Assembly (NCBI GenBank): GCA_025935675.1
Contig: JAICUU010000012.1
Coordinates: 1 to 33,493, forward strand
DNA from: Burkholderiales bacterium
Lineage (GTDB): Bacteria; Pseudomonadota; Gammaproteobacteria; Burkholderiales; Casimicrobiaceae
Length of the DNA stretch: 33,493 bases
Reading direction: 5' to 3'
Of the stretch, positions 15,888-29,905 are shown piece by piece. The translations under genes were made by a program, and so were the position numbers. Under the pieces are notes generated by a model. It was not told the origin of the DNA. It saw only the letters and a program-made list of their open reading frames with translations, and ran no database searches. Positions within the stretch are counted from its first letter, which is position 1. Each line of letters opens with the position of its first letter.

Positions 15888-16863
15888 CATCCTCCGTCGA
15901 ATCCTACAATCGCTCGCCGTGCTCATCGCGGTGGCGTTCATCGCCTTCGCACTGTTCAATTTCACCGGCGACCCGGTGGTGTTCATGGTGGGGCAGGACG
16001 CGACGCAGGCCGAGAAGGACCAGCTGCGCCACGATCTCGGCCTCGACCGTCCGTTCGTGGTGCAGTTCGCGCGATTCGTCGGGCGCGCGGTCCAGGGTGA
16101 CTTCGGGCGCTCGCTGCGCCAGGGCCGATCGGTCGCCGAGCTCCTGAAGGAGCGCCTGCCCGCCACCGTCGAGCTCGCCGTCGTCGCGGCGGTCCTGGCG
16201 CTCGTCGTCGGCATCCCGCTCGGCATCTACACGGCGCTTCATCGCGACAGCCCGCTCGCGCACGCGGTGATGGCGGCGTCGCTGGTTGGCGTCAGCCTGC
16301 CGACGTTCCTGATCGGCATCGTGCTGATCCTCGTGTTCGCGGTGCGTCTCAAATGGCTGCCGTCGTTCGGCCGCGGCGAGACCGTCGCCATTGGCTGGTG
16401 GACGACCGGGCTCCTCACCGCGAGCGGCCGCAAGGCGCTGATCCTGCCCGCGATCACGCTGTCGCTCTTCCAGATGACGCTGGTGATGCGCCTTGTGCGC
16501 GCCGAGATGATCGACGTGCTGAAGAGCGACTTCATCCGCTTCGCACGCGCGCGCGGCCTCACCGAGCGCGCGATCCACTTTCGCCACGCGCTGCGCAACA
16601 CGCTGGTGCCGGTCATCACGATCACCGGGCTGCAGCTCGGCGCGATCATCGCCTTCGCGATCATCACCGAGACGGTGTTCCAGTGGCCCGGCATGGGCCT
16701 TTTGTTCATCCAGGCGGTCAACTTCGCCGACGTGCCGGTGATGGCCGCCTATCTCTGCCTGATCGCGCTGGTGTTCGTCGCGATCAACCTCGTCGTCGAC
16801 CTTCTCTACTACGCGGTCGATCCGCGCCTGCGCGTCGATCGCACCGCAACCGCCTCGACATGA
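15877..16863 (+). CDS. Peptide ABC transporter permease, DppB type (second system); start uncertain
   Basis: An inner-membrane permease beginning APFILRRILQSLAVLIAVAFIAF, with NFTGDPVVFMVG, the EAA loop SDFIRFARARGLTERA and HALRNTLVPVITITGLQ, and a standard end DLLYYAVDPRLR. The body is intact at about 328 residues, the family size. The start is the problem: TTG codons at 15781, 15859 and 15877 are in frame but none has a ribosome site. The only nearby ATG (15834) is out of frame because of the 13-bp tandem duplication. Without the duplication the product would begin MSCQVFARLVLAPFILRR. TTG 15877 gives the most typical N-terminus. The end overlaps the next gene as ATGA. Confidence 0.85.
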   Translation: MAPFILRRILQSLAVLIAVAFIAFALFNFTGDPVVFMVGQDATQAEKDQLRHDLGLDRPFVVQFARFVGRAVQGDFGRSLRQGRSVAELLKERLPATVELAVVAAVLALVVGIPLGIYTALHRDSPLAHAVMAASLVGVSLPTFLIGIVLILVFAVRLKWLPSFGRGETVAIGWWTTGLLTASGRKALILPAITLSLFQMTLVMRLVRAEMIDVLKSDFIRFARARGLTERAIHFRHALRNTLVPVITITGLQLGAIIAFAIITETVFQWPGMGLLFIQAVNFADVPVMAAYLCLIALVFVAINLVVDLLYYAVDPRLRVDRTATAST

Positions 16864-18065
16864 CCTCTCCGACATCGCCCGCCGACCACATCCGCCAATG
16901 GCAAGCGGAGCTCGCGAGCTTTCGCCGCGACCTCCACGCGCATCCCGAGCTCGGCTTCGAGGAGCACCGCACCGCCGGCGCCGTCGCCGGGGCGCTCGCG
17001 CGCCTTCGCATCGAGCACGCGACGGGGATCGGGCGCACCGGCATCGTCGCGTCGGTCGCCGGGGCGTCGACCGCGAGCGGGCGCGCGATCGGGCTGCGCG
17101 CCGACATGGACGCGCTGCCGATGCACGAGGAGAATGCCTTCGCGCATCGCTCGACGATCGACGGCAGGATGCACGGCTGTGGCCACGACGGGCACACGAC
17201 GATGCTTCTCGCCGCCGCGCGCTACCTCGCGGCGACGCGGCGCTTCGACGGCATCGCGTACCTCATCTTCCAGCCGGGCGAGGAGGGCTATGCCGGCGGC
17301 AAGGCGATGATCGACGACGGCCTCTTCGAGCGCTTCCCCGCCGACGCCGTCTACGCGCTGCACAACTGGCCGAGCCTGCCGGCCGGCACGATCGCGGTGC
17401 GACCGGGGCCGATGATGGCGGCCGCCGACCGCGTGGAGATCCACATCGGCGGCCGCGGCGGCCACGGCGCCCATCCCGACCTCGCGATCGACCCGGTGCT
17501 GGTCGCGGCGCATATCATCACCGCCGCGCAATCGATCGTGTCGCGCAACGTCGATCCGGTCGACACGGCGGTCGTCAGCCTGTGCTCGATGCAGGCGGGA
17601 AATCCCGGCGCGATGAGCGTGATCCCGCGCGAGGCGCACCTCGTCGGCACCGTGCGCACGTTCAACACGGCCACGCAGGACATGGTCGAGCGGCGGCTGA
17701 CGGAACTCGCGCACTCGATCGCCGCGGCGTTCGGCGCGACCGCGCGGGTCGCGTACCAGCGCATCTATCCGGCGACGATCAACACCGACGCCGAGGCGAT
17801 CTTCGCCGGCAACGTCGCCGCGTCCGTCGTCGGCGAGGCCAACGTCGTGCGCGACCTGCCGCCGTCGATGGGCTCGGAAGACTTCTCGTTCATGCTGCAG
17901 GAGCGTCCGGGCGCCTACGCGCGCCTTGGCCAGGGCGGCACCGGCGAGGGCCACGGCGCGTTCCTGCACGACACGCGCTACGACTTCAACGACGACGTGA
18001 TCCCGATTGGCGCCGCCTACCTCGCGTCGCTCGCCGAGCGCGCGATGCCGCTCGACCCGCGCTAG
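16860..18065 (+). CDS. M20 family amidohydrolase / carboxypeptidase (hippurate hydrolase-like)
   Basis: A 401-residue M20D-type metallohydrolase. It begins with a family-typical region, FRRDLHAHPELGFEEHRTA. Metal and catalytic motifs are present: DMDALPM, GCGHDGHT, QPGEEGYAGGKAM (the paired Glu) and a C-terminal MGSEDFSFML. Relatives remove acyl groups from N-acyl amino acids or act on hippurate, indole-acetyl amino acids or small peptides; the exact substrate is not visible. The lid and dimerisation domain lies around residues 190-300. The gene sits inside the second transporter operon with a 4-bp overlap to the permease, so it probably processes the imported compound in the cytoplasm. Confidence 0.9.
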   Translation: MTSPTSPADHIRQWQAELASFRRDLHAHPELGFEEHRTAGAVAGALARLRIEHATGIGRTGIVASVAGASTASGRAIGLRADMDALPMHEENAFAHRSTIDGRMHGCGHDGHTTMLLAAARYLAATRRFDGIAYLIFQPGEEGYAGGKAMIDDGLFERFPADAVYALHNWPSLPAGTIAVRPGPMMAAADRVEIHIGGRGGHGAHPDLAIDPVLVAAHIITAAQSIVSRNVDPVDTAVVSLCSMQAGNPGAMSVIPREAHLVGTVRTFNTATQDMVERRLTELAHSIAAAFGATARVAYQRIYPATINTDAEAIFAGNVAASVVGEANVVRDLPPSMGSEDFSFMLQERPGAYARLGQGGTGEGHGAFLHDTRYDFNDDVIPIGAAYLASLAERAMPLDPR

Positions 18066-18083
18066 GGCTGCAAGGAACGCACG

Positions 18084-19184
18084 CTGGATACCGCCGGCCA
18101 CTTTTCGCGAAGCTACGCCGAGGCGCGCGGCCGCTTCCTCGGCGCGGCCCGCGCGCGGCGCTGTCGCATGGCCGCGTACGTGCAACGCGCCGCGCGCGCA
18201 GGCGACGGCGACGAGCTCGCCACCGACGTCGCGTCTTTCGGCGACCGCGCTGCGCCCGGCGTGCTGGTCGTGTCCTGCGGCACGCATGGCGTCGAAGGCT
18301 ACGCGGGCTCGGGCGCGCTCGCCGCCTGGCTCGGTGACGACGCGCTGCCGCGCGCCCTCGACGGCGGCGCCGTGCGCGTGGTGCTGGTGCACGCGGTCAA
18401 CCCCTGGGGCTTCGCGCACGACGCGCGCACCGACCAGGACAACATCGACGTCAACCGCAACTTCCGCGATTTCACGGTGCCGCAGCCGCCCAACGACGGC
18501 TATCGCGCGCTGCACCCGCTGCTGGTGCCTTCGATGTGGCCGCCGCGGCTCGTCAATGAATTGCGCCTCGCGCTGCGCGTCGTGTTGCGCGGCCGCCGCG
18601 CGACGCAGGCGGCGATCGCGCGTGGACAGTCCGAGTTCGCCGACGGCCTCTTCTACGCCGGGCGCGCGCCGTCGTGGAGCCGCCGCACGCTCGAGGCCGT
18701 GTTCGCCGAGCACGTAGCGCCCTGCCGCGTCGCCGCCTGGATCGACCTGCACACCGGGCTCGGCCGGCGCGGCGTGGCGGAGCTCATCGCCAACACGCCC
18801 GATACGCCGGCAGCGCTGGCCGAGGCGCGCGCGTTCTTCGGCCACGACGTCACGTCGATGTACGGCGGGCACTCGGCGTCGACCGAGGTCGTCGGCGCCA
18901 ATTTCGCCGCGCTCCGCGGCGCCGGCGCCGAGGCGGCGACTGCCGTGACGGTCGAGCTCGGCACGCGCTCGCCGCTCGCGGTGCTCGCCGCGCTGCGCGG
19001 GCGGCAATGGCTCGCCAATCATCCCGATGCGCCGCGCGCGCGCGCCACGGCGATTTGCGAGGCGACGCGCCAGGCGTTCTACGTCGAGCACGACGACTGG
19101 AAGAACGCCGCCTGCCTGGCGATGCGCAAGGCCGCGACGCGCGCCCTCGACGCGATCGGGCATGCCGTGCAGGTGCGGCGGTGA
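18084..19184 (+). CDS. DUF2817 family metallopeptidase-like protein (M14-like fold), likely CTG start
   Basis: A 366-residue protein resembling the DUF2817/M14 carboxypeptidase-like family. Zinc-ligand candidates are SCGTHGVEGYAGSG (His and Glu) and WIDLHTGLG (His), with DVNRNFRDF between. The ORF track starts at ATG 18168, but the upstream codons translate as FSRSYAEARGRFLGAA, which resembles the conserved family N-terminus. The frame is closed by the M20 stop at 18063-18065 and contains no ATG, GTG or TTG before 18168. CTG 18084 has AAGGA 7 bp upstream, so I choose it. It lies in a transporter operon and probably trims imported peptides; activity is inferred from the fold only. Confidence 0.8.
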   Translation: MDTAGHFSRSYAEARGRFLGAARARRCRMAAYVQRAARAGDGDELATDVASFGDRAAPGVLVVSCGTHGVEGYAGSGALAAWLGDDALPRALDGGAVRVVLVHAVNPWGFAHDARTDQDNIDVNRNFRDFTVPQPPNDGYRALHPLLVPSMWPPRLVNELRLALRVVLRGRRATQAAIARGQSEFADGLFYAGRAPSWSRRTLEAVFAEHVAPCRVAAWIDLHTGLGRRGVAELIANTPDTPAALAEARAFFGHDVTSMYGGHSASTEVVGANFAALRGAGAEAATAVTVELGTRSPLAVLAALRGRQWLANHPDAPRARATAICEATRQAFYVEHDDWKNAACLAMRKAATRALDAIGHAVQVRR

Positions 19185-20128
19185 TGCGCGGCGGCGCGCT
19201 GGCGGGCTCGCCGTCGACGAACGCGCTGGTTGCGCTCTGGCGCAGCGAGGCGGTGCGCGCGCTGCGCCGCTCGAAGGTGGCGGCGGTCGCGGCGATCGTG
19301 CTCGTGCTCGCCGTGGGCGCCGCGGCGTTCGCGTCCTGGGTCGCGCCATACGATCCGTACGACCTGCGCAGCCTCGACCTCGCCAACGCGCTCGTGCCGC
19401 CGGCGTGGCTCGACGGCGGCCGCACGACGTACTGGCTCGGCACCGACGACCAGGGCCGCGACCTGTGGTCGGCGATCCTCTACGGCGCGCGGATCTCGCT
19501 CGCCGTCGGCATCGCCTCCGTCGCGCTCGCGGTCGCGATCGGCGTGGCGCTCGGCCTCGTCGCCGGCTACGCGGGCGGCCGCGTCGATGCGCTGATCATG
19601 CGCGTCGCCGACGTGCAGTTGTCGTTCCCCGCGATCCTGATCGCGCTCCTGATCGACGGCGTCGCGCGCGCCGCGCTGCCGCAGGCGGCGCAGTCGCACG
19701 CCGCGCTCGCCGTGCTGGTCGTGTCGATCGCGGCGGCCAACTGGGTGCAGTACGCCCGCAGCGTGCGCAGCAGCACGCTCGTCGAGAAGCGGCGGGAATA
19801 CGTGCAGGCGGCACGTGTTATCGGTATCAGGCCCATGACGATCATGCGGCGGCACCTGTTGCCGAACGTGCTGGGGCCGGTGGTCGTGCTGGCGACGATC
19901 AACGTCGCCACCGCGATCATCACCGAGGCCACGCTGTCGTTCCTGGGCGTCGGCGTGCCCGTCACGGAGCCGTCGCTCGGCTCGCTGATCCGCATCGGCA
20001 ACGACTTTTTGTTTTCCGGCGAATGGTGGATTACGATCTTTCCCGGGACGGCGCTGGTGGTCCTGGTCCTGGCGATCAACCTCGTCGGGGATGCGCTGCG
20101 CGACGCGCTCGACCCGCGTGCCCGCTGA
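19184..20128 (+). CDS. Peptide ABC transporter permease, DppC type (second system)
   Basis: A 314-residue permease. After a short cytosolic tail comes helix VAAVAAIVLVLAVGAAAFASWV, the OppC signature LGTDDQGRDLWSAILYGARISL, more helices, the EAA loop REYVQAARVIGIRPMTI and a family-standard end NLVGDALRDALDPRAR. ATG 19184 overlaps the preceding stop by one base; GTG 19181, directly before it, is an alternative. It separates from the matching DppB-type gene by two peptidase genes, an order different from the first operon. Confidence 0.92.
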   Translation: MRGGALAGSPSTNALVALWRSEAVRALRRSKVAAVAAIVLVLAVGAAAFASWVAPYDPYDLRSLDLANALVPPAWLDGGRTTYWLGTDDQGRDLWSAILYGARISLAVGIASVALAVAIGVALGLVAGYAGGRVDALIMRVADVQLSFPAILIALLIDGVARAALPQAAQSHAALAVLVVSIAAANWVQYARSVRSSTLVEKRREYVQAARVIGIRPMTIMRRHLLPNVLGPVVVLATINVATAIITEATLSFLGVGVPVTEPSLGSLIRIGNDFLFSGEWWITIFPGTALVVLVLAINLVGDALRDALDPRAR

Positions 20129-20191
20129 CGGGGCGGGAGGCGGCGGGCGGCACGGCGCGCAGCGTCCGTTCACAACCAACCGAGGAACAAC

Positions 20192-20581
20192 ATGAGACTT
20201 GTGCGCGCAATGCTGGTGTTACCGGCGGTCGCGGCGACCGCGGCCTGCCAGACGTGGGGACCGACGTGGAGCGAGGTGAGCGGGGACCGCTACAACCGCG
20301 CCATCGCGCTGCGCCAGCCGGCGATCATCGAGAACATCGACGGCAAGAGCGCATACCCGACCCGGCCGATCAAGATCGACCCCGGCACGCACGTGATCGA
20401 GATCTCGGCGGTGGCGCCGCGCCCGCGTCCGGGCGGCTCGCCGTTGAAGACGATCACCGTCGACGTCAAGCCCTGCAAGCTCTACTACATCAATGCCCAG
20501 TACCAGAGCTCGGTCGATTACGACTACCAGCCGGTGATCGACTACGTCCAGGACGTCCCCGGCTGCAAGGCCGTCGGCTGA
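20192..20581 (+). CDS. Small putative lipoprotein inside the second transporter operon
   Basis: A 129-residue protein with a short signal peptide and lipobox ATAAC, giving a predicted lipid-anchored Cys at residue 19. The mature part is beta-rich, with PIKIDPGTHVIEIS and TITVDVKPCKLYYINAQY, a pattern like PEGA or DUF2846-type domains that display a stalk or small beta-sandwich. Two later Cys (KPCK, PGCK) may pair. GAGGAAC lies 4 bp before the ATG. No specific function is known to me. Its place between a permease and the ATPases hints at an envelope accessory role, but it is much too small to be a family 5 binding protein. Confidence 0.75.
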   Translation: MRLVRAMLVLPAVAATAACQTWGPTWSEVSGDRYNRAIALRQPAIIENIDGKSAYPTRPIKIDPGTHVIEISAVAPRPRPGGSPLKTITVDVKPCKLYYINAQYQSSVDYDYQPVIDYVQDVPGCKAVG

Positions 20582-20594
20582 GCCCGGCAGCGAC

Positions 20595-22723
<2,129 letters not shown>

Positions 22724-22776
22724 GAGGGGTATCCCGCTGCACCGTCCCGTGCGGCATCCGGCGGGTCGCGTTCCGC

Positions 22777-22782
22777 TATAAT
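22777..22782 (+). promoter_or_regulatory. -10 box of the smc promoter
   Basis: A perfect TATAAT stands out in this GC-rich sequence, about 70 bp before the smc start. No clear TTGACA-like hexamer lies 16-18 bp upstream. Confidence 0.5.
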
Positions 22783-22850
22783 TTCGACCTTCACCCGGCG
22801 CCGGCGACCTTTCGGCGGCGCAGGCTTCCGCTCACTTTCGGTCGTCCCCC

Positions 22851-25800
22851 GTGCGCCTCACCCAGATCAAGCTCGCCGGCTTCAAGTCGTTCGTCGATCC
22901 CACGGCGATCGCGACGCCGGGACAGCTCGTCGGCATCGTCGGCCCCAATGGCTGCGGCAAGTCCAACGTCATCGACGCGGTGCGCTGGGTGCTCGGCGAA
23001 TCCAAGGCGTCGGCGCTGCGCGGCGAATCGATGCAGGACGTCATCTTCAACGGCGCCGGCGAGCGCAAGGCGGTGAGCCGCGCGTCGGTCGAGCTCATCT
23101 TCGACAACAGCGCCGGCCGCATCGGCGGCCAGTGGGGCCAGTTCGCCGAGATCTCGATCCGCCGCGTGCTGACGCGCGACGGCGACAGCGCCTACTACAT
23201 CAACAACATCCCGGTGCGGCGCCGCGACATCCACGACCTCTTCCTCGGCACCGGCCTCGGGCCGCGCGCCTACGCGATCATCGAGCAGGGGATGATCTCG
23301 CGCGTCATCGAGGCGAAGCCCGAGGAGCTCCGCGTGTTCCTCGAGGAGGCCGCGGGGGTGTCGAAGTACAAGGAGCGCCGCCGCGAGACCGAAGGGCGCA
23401 TCGCCGACACCAAGGAGAATCTCGCCCGCGTCGAGGACATTCGCCAGGAGCTCGGCAACCAGCTCGCGCGACTTGCCCAGCAGGCCAAGGTCGCCGGTGA
23501 GTACCGTGAGCACGAGGCGAAGCTCAAGCACACGCAGCACATGCTGTGGTTCCAGAAGCAGCAGGAGGCGATGCGCGCGCGCGAGCGCCATGCCGCCGAC
23601 GTCGCCACGCACGTCACCGCGCTCGAGGCGGTGCAGGCGCGGCTTCGCGAGGCGGAAGCCGCGGTCGAACGGCTGCGCCACGCGCACTACACTGCCAACG
23701 ACGCGCTGCACGAGCGCCAAGGCACGTTCTACGCGGCCAACGCCGAGGTCACGCGGCTCGAGCAGCAGCTCGGCTTCGCGCGTGACAGCGAGACGCGGAT
23801 CGCCGCGCAACTGACCGAGCTCGACGCGGAGATCGCGGCCCTCGGCGCGCAGCAGGGCGAGCTTTCCGCGGAGCGCGAGCGCCTCGCGCGCGAAGCCGAC
23901 GCGGCCGATGCCGCACATGCCGAAACGCTCGACGCGCAGCGCGCGGCGGAAGCGGCGCTGCCCGCGCTCGACGCCGCGCTCGCCGCGGCGCAGGCCGAGG
24001 TCGATGAAGCCGCGCGCGCGATCGCCGAAGGCGAGCGCGACATTCGCGTCGGCGAGACGCGCCGCGAGCACCATGTTCGCAACGCCGCGCAACTGTCCGA
24101 GCGCCATGCGCGCCTCGTCGCCGATGTCGCCGCGCTGGCGCCGGCGCCCGGCGATTCGGTGCGCGAGATCGAGGACCAGCTCGCCGCGGAGCGCGACGAG
24201 CTCGCGGGTCGCGAGGCGCGCGTCGCCGAGCTCGCCGCCGCGCTCGGCACGACGCAGGGCGCGCATCGCGAGGCGAGCGACGCGTGGCACGAGGCGAGCC
24301 GAGCGCTTGCCGACCTGGAAGCGCATCGCCAGGCGCTGGCTACGCTGCAGGCGAAGATCGGGCAGGGCGGCGACGTCGAGCGCTTCCGTGGCGAGAAGGG
24401 GCTTGCCGTCGCGCGCCAGCTCTGGCAGGCGATCGACGTCGATCCGATTTGGGAGAACGCCGTCGAGGCGGTGCTGCGCGAGCGCCTCGAGGGCCTCGAG
24501 GTCGACGACCTCGGCGACGTCGCGCGCTGGCTCGCCGATGCCGATGCGGCGACGCCGCGCCTCGCGCTGTTCACCCCGGGCGCGGGCGACGTGCCGGCGC
24601 ACGTGCCCGACGACGCGCTGTTCGCGCGCCTCGCGATCAAGGATTCGCGCGTGTCCCGCTTCGTCGCCGACGGTGTCGCGCATGTGCGCTGCCGCGCGAG
24701 CCTCGCCGAGGCGCTCGCGGCGCGCGATACGCTGGCAATCGGCGAGGCGTTCGCCACGCCGCAGGGACATCTTGTCTACGCCACGGGCATCGCGCTCTTC
24801 GCGCCCGACAGCGAGATCCACGGCGTCATCGCCCGCCAGCGCGAGATCGAGCGCCTCGACGCCGCGCTGCCCGCCGCGCAGTCGGCGGCCGGCACCGCGC
24901 GCGTGGCGCGCGACGCCGCCGAGCGCGCGCTCGATGCCGGCCAGCGCCAATACCACGACGAAGGCCTCGCCGCCGCGTCGCAGCAGCGGCGCGTGCACGA
25001 CCTCGACCTCGAGCTCGTCGAGCGCCGCAAGGAAGCCGAGGCGCGCGAGACGCGCGCCCGCGAGCTCGCGGCCGAGCGCGATGCGGCAGCCGCGGCGCTC
25101 GCCGCGGAGAACGCGTCGCGCGACGCCGTGCTCCGCGAGATCGCCGACTTGACGTCGCGCCAGCATGAGCACCACGCGCGACGCGACGAGCGCACGGCGC
25201 TGCGCGATGCGCGGCAGGCCGACGCCGCCGCCGGCCGCGGCCGCGCGCGAGACGCCGAGCGCGCCGTGCAGGAAGCGGATTTCGCGGCACGCAGCGCACG
25301 CGAGCGCATCGCCGAGGCCGCGCGCCGCGGCGAAGCCGTCGCGCAGCAGCTCGCGCGCCAGCGCGAGCTGCACGGCCGCCTCGCCGGGGAGCGCGCGTCG
25401 ATCGACTGGACGCCCGTCGAGGAGGCGCTGCAGCGCCAACTGGCCTCGCGTGGCGAGGCCGAAGCGGCCCTCGCGACGGCGCGCGACACGCTCGAATCGC
25501 AGGGCGCGATGCTGCGCGAGGCCGAAGAAAGCAAGATGGCCGCCGAGCACGACCTCGAGCCCGCGCGCGAGCGCATCCAGGAAATGCAGCTGAAGGAGCA
25601 GGCGGCGCTGCTCGCCGAGCAGCAGTTCACCGAGCAGCTCACAGAAGCGGGGGCCGACCTCGAGCCGCTGCCGGCGGCGCTCAAGGCCTGGGGCCGCAAC
25701 TCGCTGACCGCCGAGATCGCGCGGATCAACGCGGCGATCGCCGAGCTCGGGCCGGTCAACATGGCCGCGCTCGACGAGCTCGCGCAATCCGAGGAGCGCA

Positions 25801-26384
25801 AGGGCTATCTCGACCGCCAGTACGACGACCTGACCGAGGCGCTCGCCACGCTGCAGACGGCGATCCAGGAGATCGATCGCGAGTCGCGCGAGCTTTTGCA
25901 GCAGACGTTCGACGCGGTCAACGCGAACTTCGGGGTGCTGTTCCCGACGCTCTTCGGCGGCGGCGAGGCGAAGCTCGTGCTGACCGGCGAGGAGATGCTC
26001 GACTCGGGCGTGCAGATCTACGCGCACCCGCCCGGCAAGCGCAACGCGTCGATCCACCTCTTGTCCGGCGGCGAGAAGGCGCTCACCGCGATCGCGCTGG
26101 TGTTCGCGCTGTTCCGCCTCAACCCGGCGCCGTTCTGCCTGTTGGACGAGGTGGACGCGCCGCTTGACGACCCCAACACCGAGCGCTTCTGCCGGATGGT
26201 CGGCGAGATGTCGGACAGCACGCAGTTCGTGTTCATCTCGCACAACAAGATCACGATGGAGATGGCCACTCAGCTCGTTGGCATCACGATGGCCGAGGCG
26301 GGCGTATCGCGCGTCGTCGCGGTCGACATCGCCGAGGCGATCACGCTCGCCGCCACGGCGACCGCTGCCGCGAACGCCGCGTAA
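22851..26384 (+). CDS. smc: Chromosome segregation ATPase SMC
   Basis: A 1177-residue condensin subunit of usual length, starting at GTG 22851. The N-terminal ATPase half has RLTQIKLAGFKSF and Walker A GPNGCGKS at residues 31-38. Long Ala/Glu/Arg-rich coiled coils surround a hinge at roughly residues 525-680 (around PIWENAVEAVLRERLEGL). The C-terminal half has signature LLSGGEKALTAIAL near 1070, Walker B FCLLDEVDAPLDD near 1095 and FVFISHNKITM. SMC dimers with ScpA/ScpB organise and segregate chromosomes; scpAB are not in this window. The ~1300-residue antisense ORF over it is a codon-bias shadow. Confidence 0.96.
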   Translation: MRLTQIKLAGFKSFVDPTAIATPGQLVGIVGPNGCGKSNVIDAVRWVLGESKASALRGESMQDVIFNGAGERKAVSRASVELIFDNSAGRIGGQWGQFAEISIRRVLTRDGDSAYYINNIPVRRRDIHDLFLGTGLGPRAYAIIEQGMISRVIEAKPEELRVFLEEAAGVSKYKERRRETEGRIADTKENLARVEDIRQELGNQLARLAQQAKVAGEYREHEAKLKHTQHMLWFQKQQEAMRARERHAADVATHVTALEAVQARLREAEAAVERLRHAHYTANDALHERQGTFYAANAEVTRLEQQLGFARDSETRIAAQLTELDAEIAALGAQQGELSAERERLAREADAADAAHAETLDAQRAAEAALPALDAALAAAQAEVDEAARAIAEGERDIRVGETRREHHVRNAAQLSERHARLVADVAALAPAPGDSVREIEDQLAAERDELAGREARVAELAAALGTTQGAHREASDAWHEASRALADLEAHRQALATLQAKIGQGGDVERFRGEKGLAVARQLWQAIDVDPIWENAVEAVLRERLEGLEVDDLGDVARWLADADAATPRLALFTPGAGDVPAHVPDDALFARLAIKDSRVSRFVADGVAHVRCRASLAEALAARDTLAIGEAFATPQGHLVYATGIALFAPDSEIHGVIARQREIERLDAALPAAQSAAGTARVARDAAERALDAGQRQYHDEGLAAASQQRRVHDLDLELVERRKEAEARETRARELAAERDAAAAALAAENASRDAVLREIADLTSRQHEHHARRDERTALRDARQADAAAGRGRARDAERAVQEADFAARSARERIAEAARRGEAVAQQLARQRELHGRLAGERASIDWTPVEEALQRQLASRGEAEAALATARDTLESQGAMLREAEESKMAAEHDLEPARERIQEMQLKEQAALLAEQQFTEQLTEAGADLEPLPAALKAWGRNSLTAEIARINAAIAELGPVNMAALDELAQSEERKGYLDRQYDDLTEALATLQTAIQEIDRESRELLQQTFDAVNANFGVLFPTLFGGGEAKLVLTGEEMLDSGVQIYAHPPGKRNASIHLLSGGEKALTAIALVFALFRLNPAPFCLLDEVDAPLDDPNTERFCRMVGEMSDSTQFVFISHNKITMEMATQLVGITMAEAGVSRVVAVDIAEAITLAATATAAANAA

Positions 26385-26410
26385 CCGCCGTTTATCGAGA
26401 CTCGGCGTGC

Positions 26411-26416
26411 TATAGT
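26411..26416 (+). promoter_or_regulatory. Candidate -10 box before zipA
   Basis: TATAGT lies in the 71-bp gap between smc and zipA, 39 bp before the zipA ATG. No good -35 is visible, so zipA may also be read through from smc. Confidence 0.35.
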
Positions 26417-26455
26417 CGGAACGATCGACACGCGCGCCATCTCGCCTCACGCGGC

Positions 26456-29811
<3,356 letters not shown>

Positions 29812-29852
29812 TGTCCACGCTGCTCGAATCCGCCCCGCGCCGTCCCCACGTT

Positions 29853-29895
29853 GTGTCGTGCCACGACACGATTTTCCTCGTCAATCCACGACACG
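29853..29895. promoter_or_regulatory. Palindrome plus direct repeat between ligA and galU
   Basis: GTGTCGTG-C-CACGACAC (29853-29869) is a near-perfect palindrome, and its right arm CCACGACACG recurs at 29886-29895, 25 bp after the first copy. GATTTTCC follows the palindrome, so a weak ligA terminator is possible. The third arm, ending 10 bp before the galU ATG, is better explained by a binding site. Confidence 0.4.
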
Positions 29896-29905
29896 GGCCG
29901 TCACG

